Assembly (NCBI RefSeq): GCF_008362905.1
Contig: NZ_VFJB01000003.1
Coordinates: 131,501-195,500, forward strand
Direction of reading: 5' to 3'
Length of the DNA stretch: 64,000 nt
Origin: Deferribacter autotrophicus
Lineage (GTDB): Bacteria > Chrysiogenota > Deferribacteres > Deferribacterales > Deferribacteraceae
Under the pieces are notes generated by a model. It had not been told where the DNA came from and did not search any database. It saw only the letters and a list, made by a program, of their open reading frames with translations. This document shows positions 63,195 to 64,000 of this stretch, piece by piece. The first letter of the stretch is position 1. Each line of letters begins with the position of its first letter. A program made the translations under genes and the position numbers.

Positions 63195-64000
63195 AGTTTT
63201 AATTGTTGATGATGATAAGAATTCAAGAGAAGTAATAAAACTTGCTCTTGAACGAATTTATGAAGTTGAGGTTGCTCTTAATGGTGTGCATGCATTGGAG
63301 TTGATGAAAAAAAACAGTTATGATGTAGTGATATGTGATTATGTAATGAATGAAGTGGATGGTATAGAAGTTCTTAAAAAGATGCGTAAATCTGGGAATA
63401 ATGCAGTTTTTATACTGATTACGGCATTTGGCTCTAGTGATACAGCCATAAAAGCAATACAAGAGGGTGCTTTTGAATACCTCAGTAAACCTTTTAAAAT
63501 GAGTAAATTAAAACAAATTTTGGCTGAAATTGAAAAAAGTCTTTCAGAGAAGAAGAAAGAGGAAGCTGTTGAAACGAATAAAGATTTTGAGGATGAGCAA
63601 ATTATAGCTGATTCACCGGTCTTTTTGGAAGTTTTGAAACAAATGGCTAGAATAGCTTCATCTGATGTGCCTGTTTTAATTACAGGGGAAAGTGGAGTGG
63701 GAAAAGAAGTAGTTGCAAAAAGTATACATAAATATAGTAAAAGAAAAAAAGGCCCTTTTGTGGCTGTAAATTGCAATGCTATTCCACCATCGCTTCTTGA
63801 GTCAGAGCTTTTTGGTTATGAAAAAGGTGCTTTTACTGGAGCAGATAAAAGTAAGCCAGGTTATTTTGAACAGGCACAGAAGGGGACACTTTTTTTAGAT
63901 GAAATAGGTGATTTAGAATTTGACTTACAGGTAAAACTTTTGAGGGTATTACAAGAAAATTGTGTTAGAAGAGTTGGTGGCATGAAGGATATTAAATTAG
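63187..64000 (+). CDS. NtrC-family sigma-54-dependent response regulator (C-terminus off the window)
   Basis: 271 residues are present and the frame runs through the right edge. The receiver domain has D51 in [13 protein letters not shown] and Lys in YLSKPFK. The AAA+ domain has Walker A GESGVGKE, the sigma-54-contacting GAFTGA loop and Walker [11 protein letters not shown]. The DNA-binding Fis-type domain must lie beyond 64000. It overlaps the kinase gene by 8 bases. It is the natural candidate to activate the two sigma-54 promoters at 49858 and 57512. Confidence 0.95.
   Translation, partial: MLKVLIVDDDKNSREVIKLALERIYEVEVALNGVHALELMKKNSYDVVICDYVMNEVDGIEVLKKMRKSGNNAVFILITAFGSSDTAIKAIQEGAFEYLSKPFKMSKLKQILAEIEKSLSEKKKEEAVETNKDFEDEQIIADSPVFLEVLKQMARIASSDVPVLITGESGVGKEVVAKSIHKYSKRKKGPFVAVNCNAIPPSLLESELFGYEKGAFTGADKSKPGYFEQAQKGTLFLDEIGDLEFDLQVKLLRVLQENCVRRVGGMKDIKL

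Overview
The window is gene-dense, AT-rich bacterial chromosome with outer-membrane (diderm) hallmarks: lpxC, lapA/lapB, a Tat-exported [NiFe] hydrogenase, a Ccm cytochrome c maturation system and a very large set of multiheme c-type cytochromes. These point to an anaerobic, respiring, probably H2-oxidising Gram-negative bacterium. A member of the Deferribacterota (Deferribacter/Calditerrivibrio type) would fit, but that placement is inference from gene content. No tRNA, rRNA, CRISPR array, transposase or prophage gene was seen.

Layout. 1-9 kb: a mutS fragment, lapA-lapB, HIT hydrolase, sirtuin, transketolase and a YgiQ radical SAM protein, mostly on the minus strand. 9-16.5 kb: a complete phosphate module, pstSCAB on plus and phoU-phoB-phoR on minus. 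All three of its transcription units are preceded by tandem 11-bp TTTTACA-type repeats that look like this organism's PHO boxes. 16.5-22.6 kb: a frameshifted DUF2202 gene, a quinone oxidoreductase, an aminotransferase, a flavodoxin-fold reductase, mtnA and a class II aldolase. 22.6-28.3 kb: ccmABCD, ccmF, ccmE and divergent ccdA. CcmE carries Cys in place of the heme-binding His, the variant type associated with systems lacking CcmH. 28.8-32.3 kb: secA and an unusual globin-PsiE fusion. 32.4-41 kb: a compact plus-strand run hisB-hisH-hisA-pgpA-cinA-thpR-recA-pilT-recX-rplI-dnaB, then lpxC. 42-44.3 kb: a STAS protein overlapping a GH13 phosphorylase-like gene.

44.4-48.5 kb encodes a membrane-bound uptake [NiFe] hydrogenase (small, large, cytochrome b, protease). 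The small subunit has Asp where the second proximal-cluster Cys is expected. A GGDEF response regulator converges on it. From 49.9 kb to the right edge is the most striking region. It holds six multiheme cytochromes (10, 8, 3, 28, 15 and 8 heme motifs, 72 in all), a quinol-oxidising-type cytochrome b, two NHL beta-propeller proteins, a thioredoxin-fold/TPR protein, a membrane histidine kinase and an NtrC-family activator with GAFTGA. Two exact sigma-54 -24/-12 promoters, one before each half, suggest that the terminal kinase/regulator pair switches this electron-transfer system on.

Intergenic DNA holds several short repeat families: candidate MITE-like elements with inverted ends, perfect hairpins, and stretches built from reshuffled short words (CACGTTTCACG, TCCCTATTT types).
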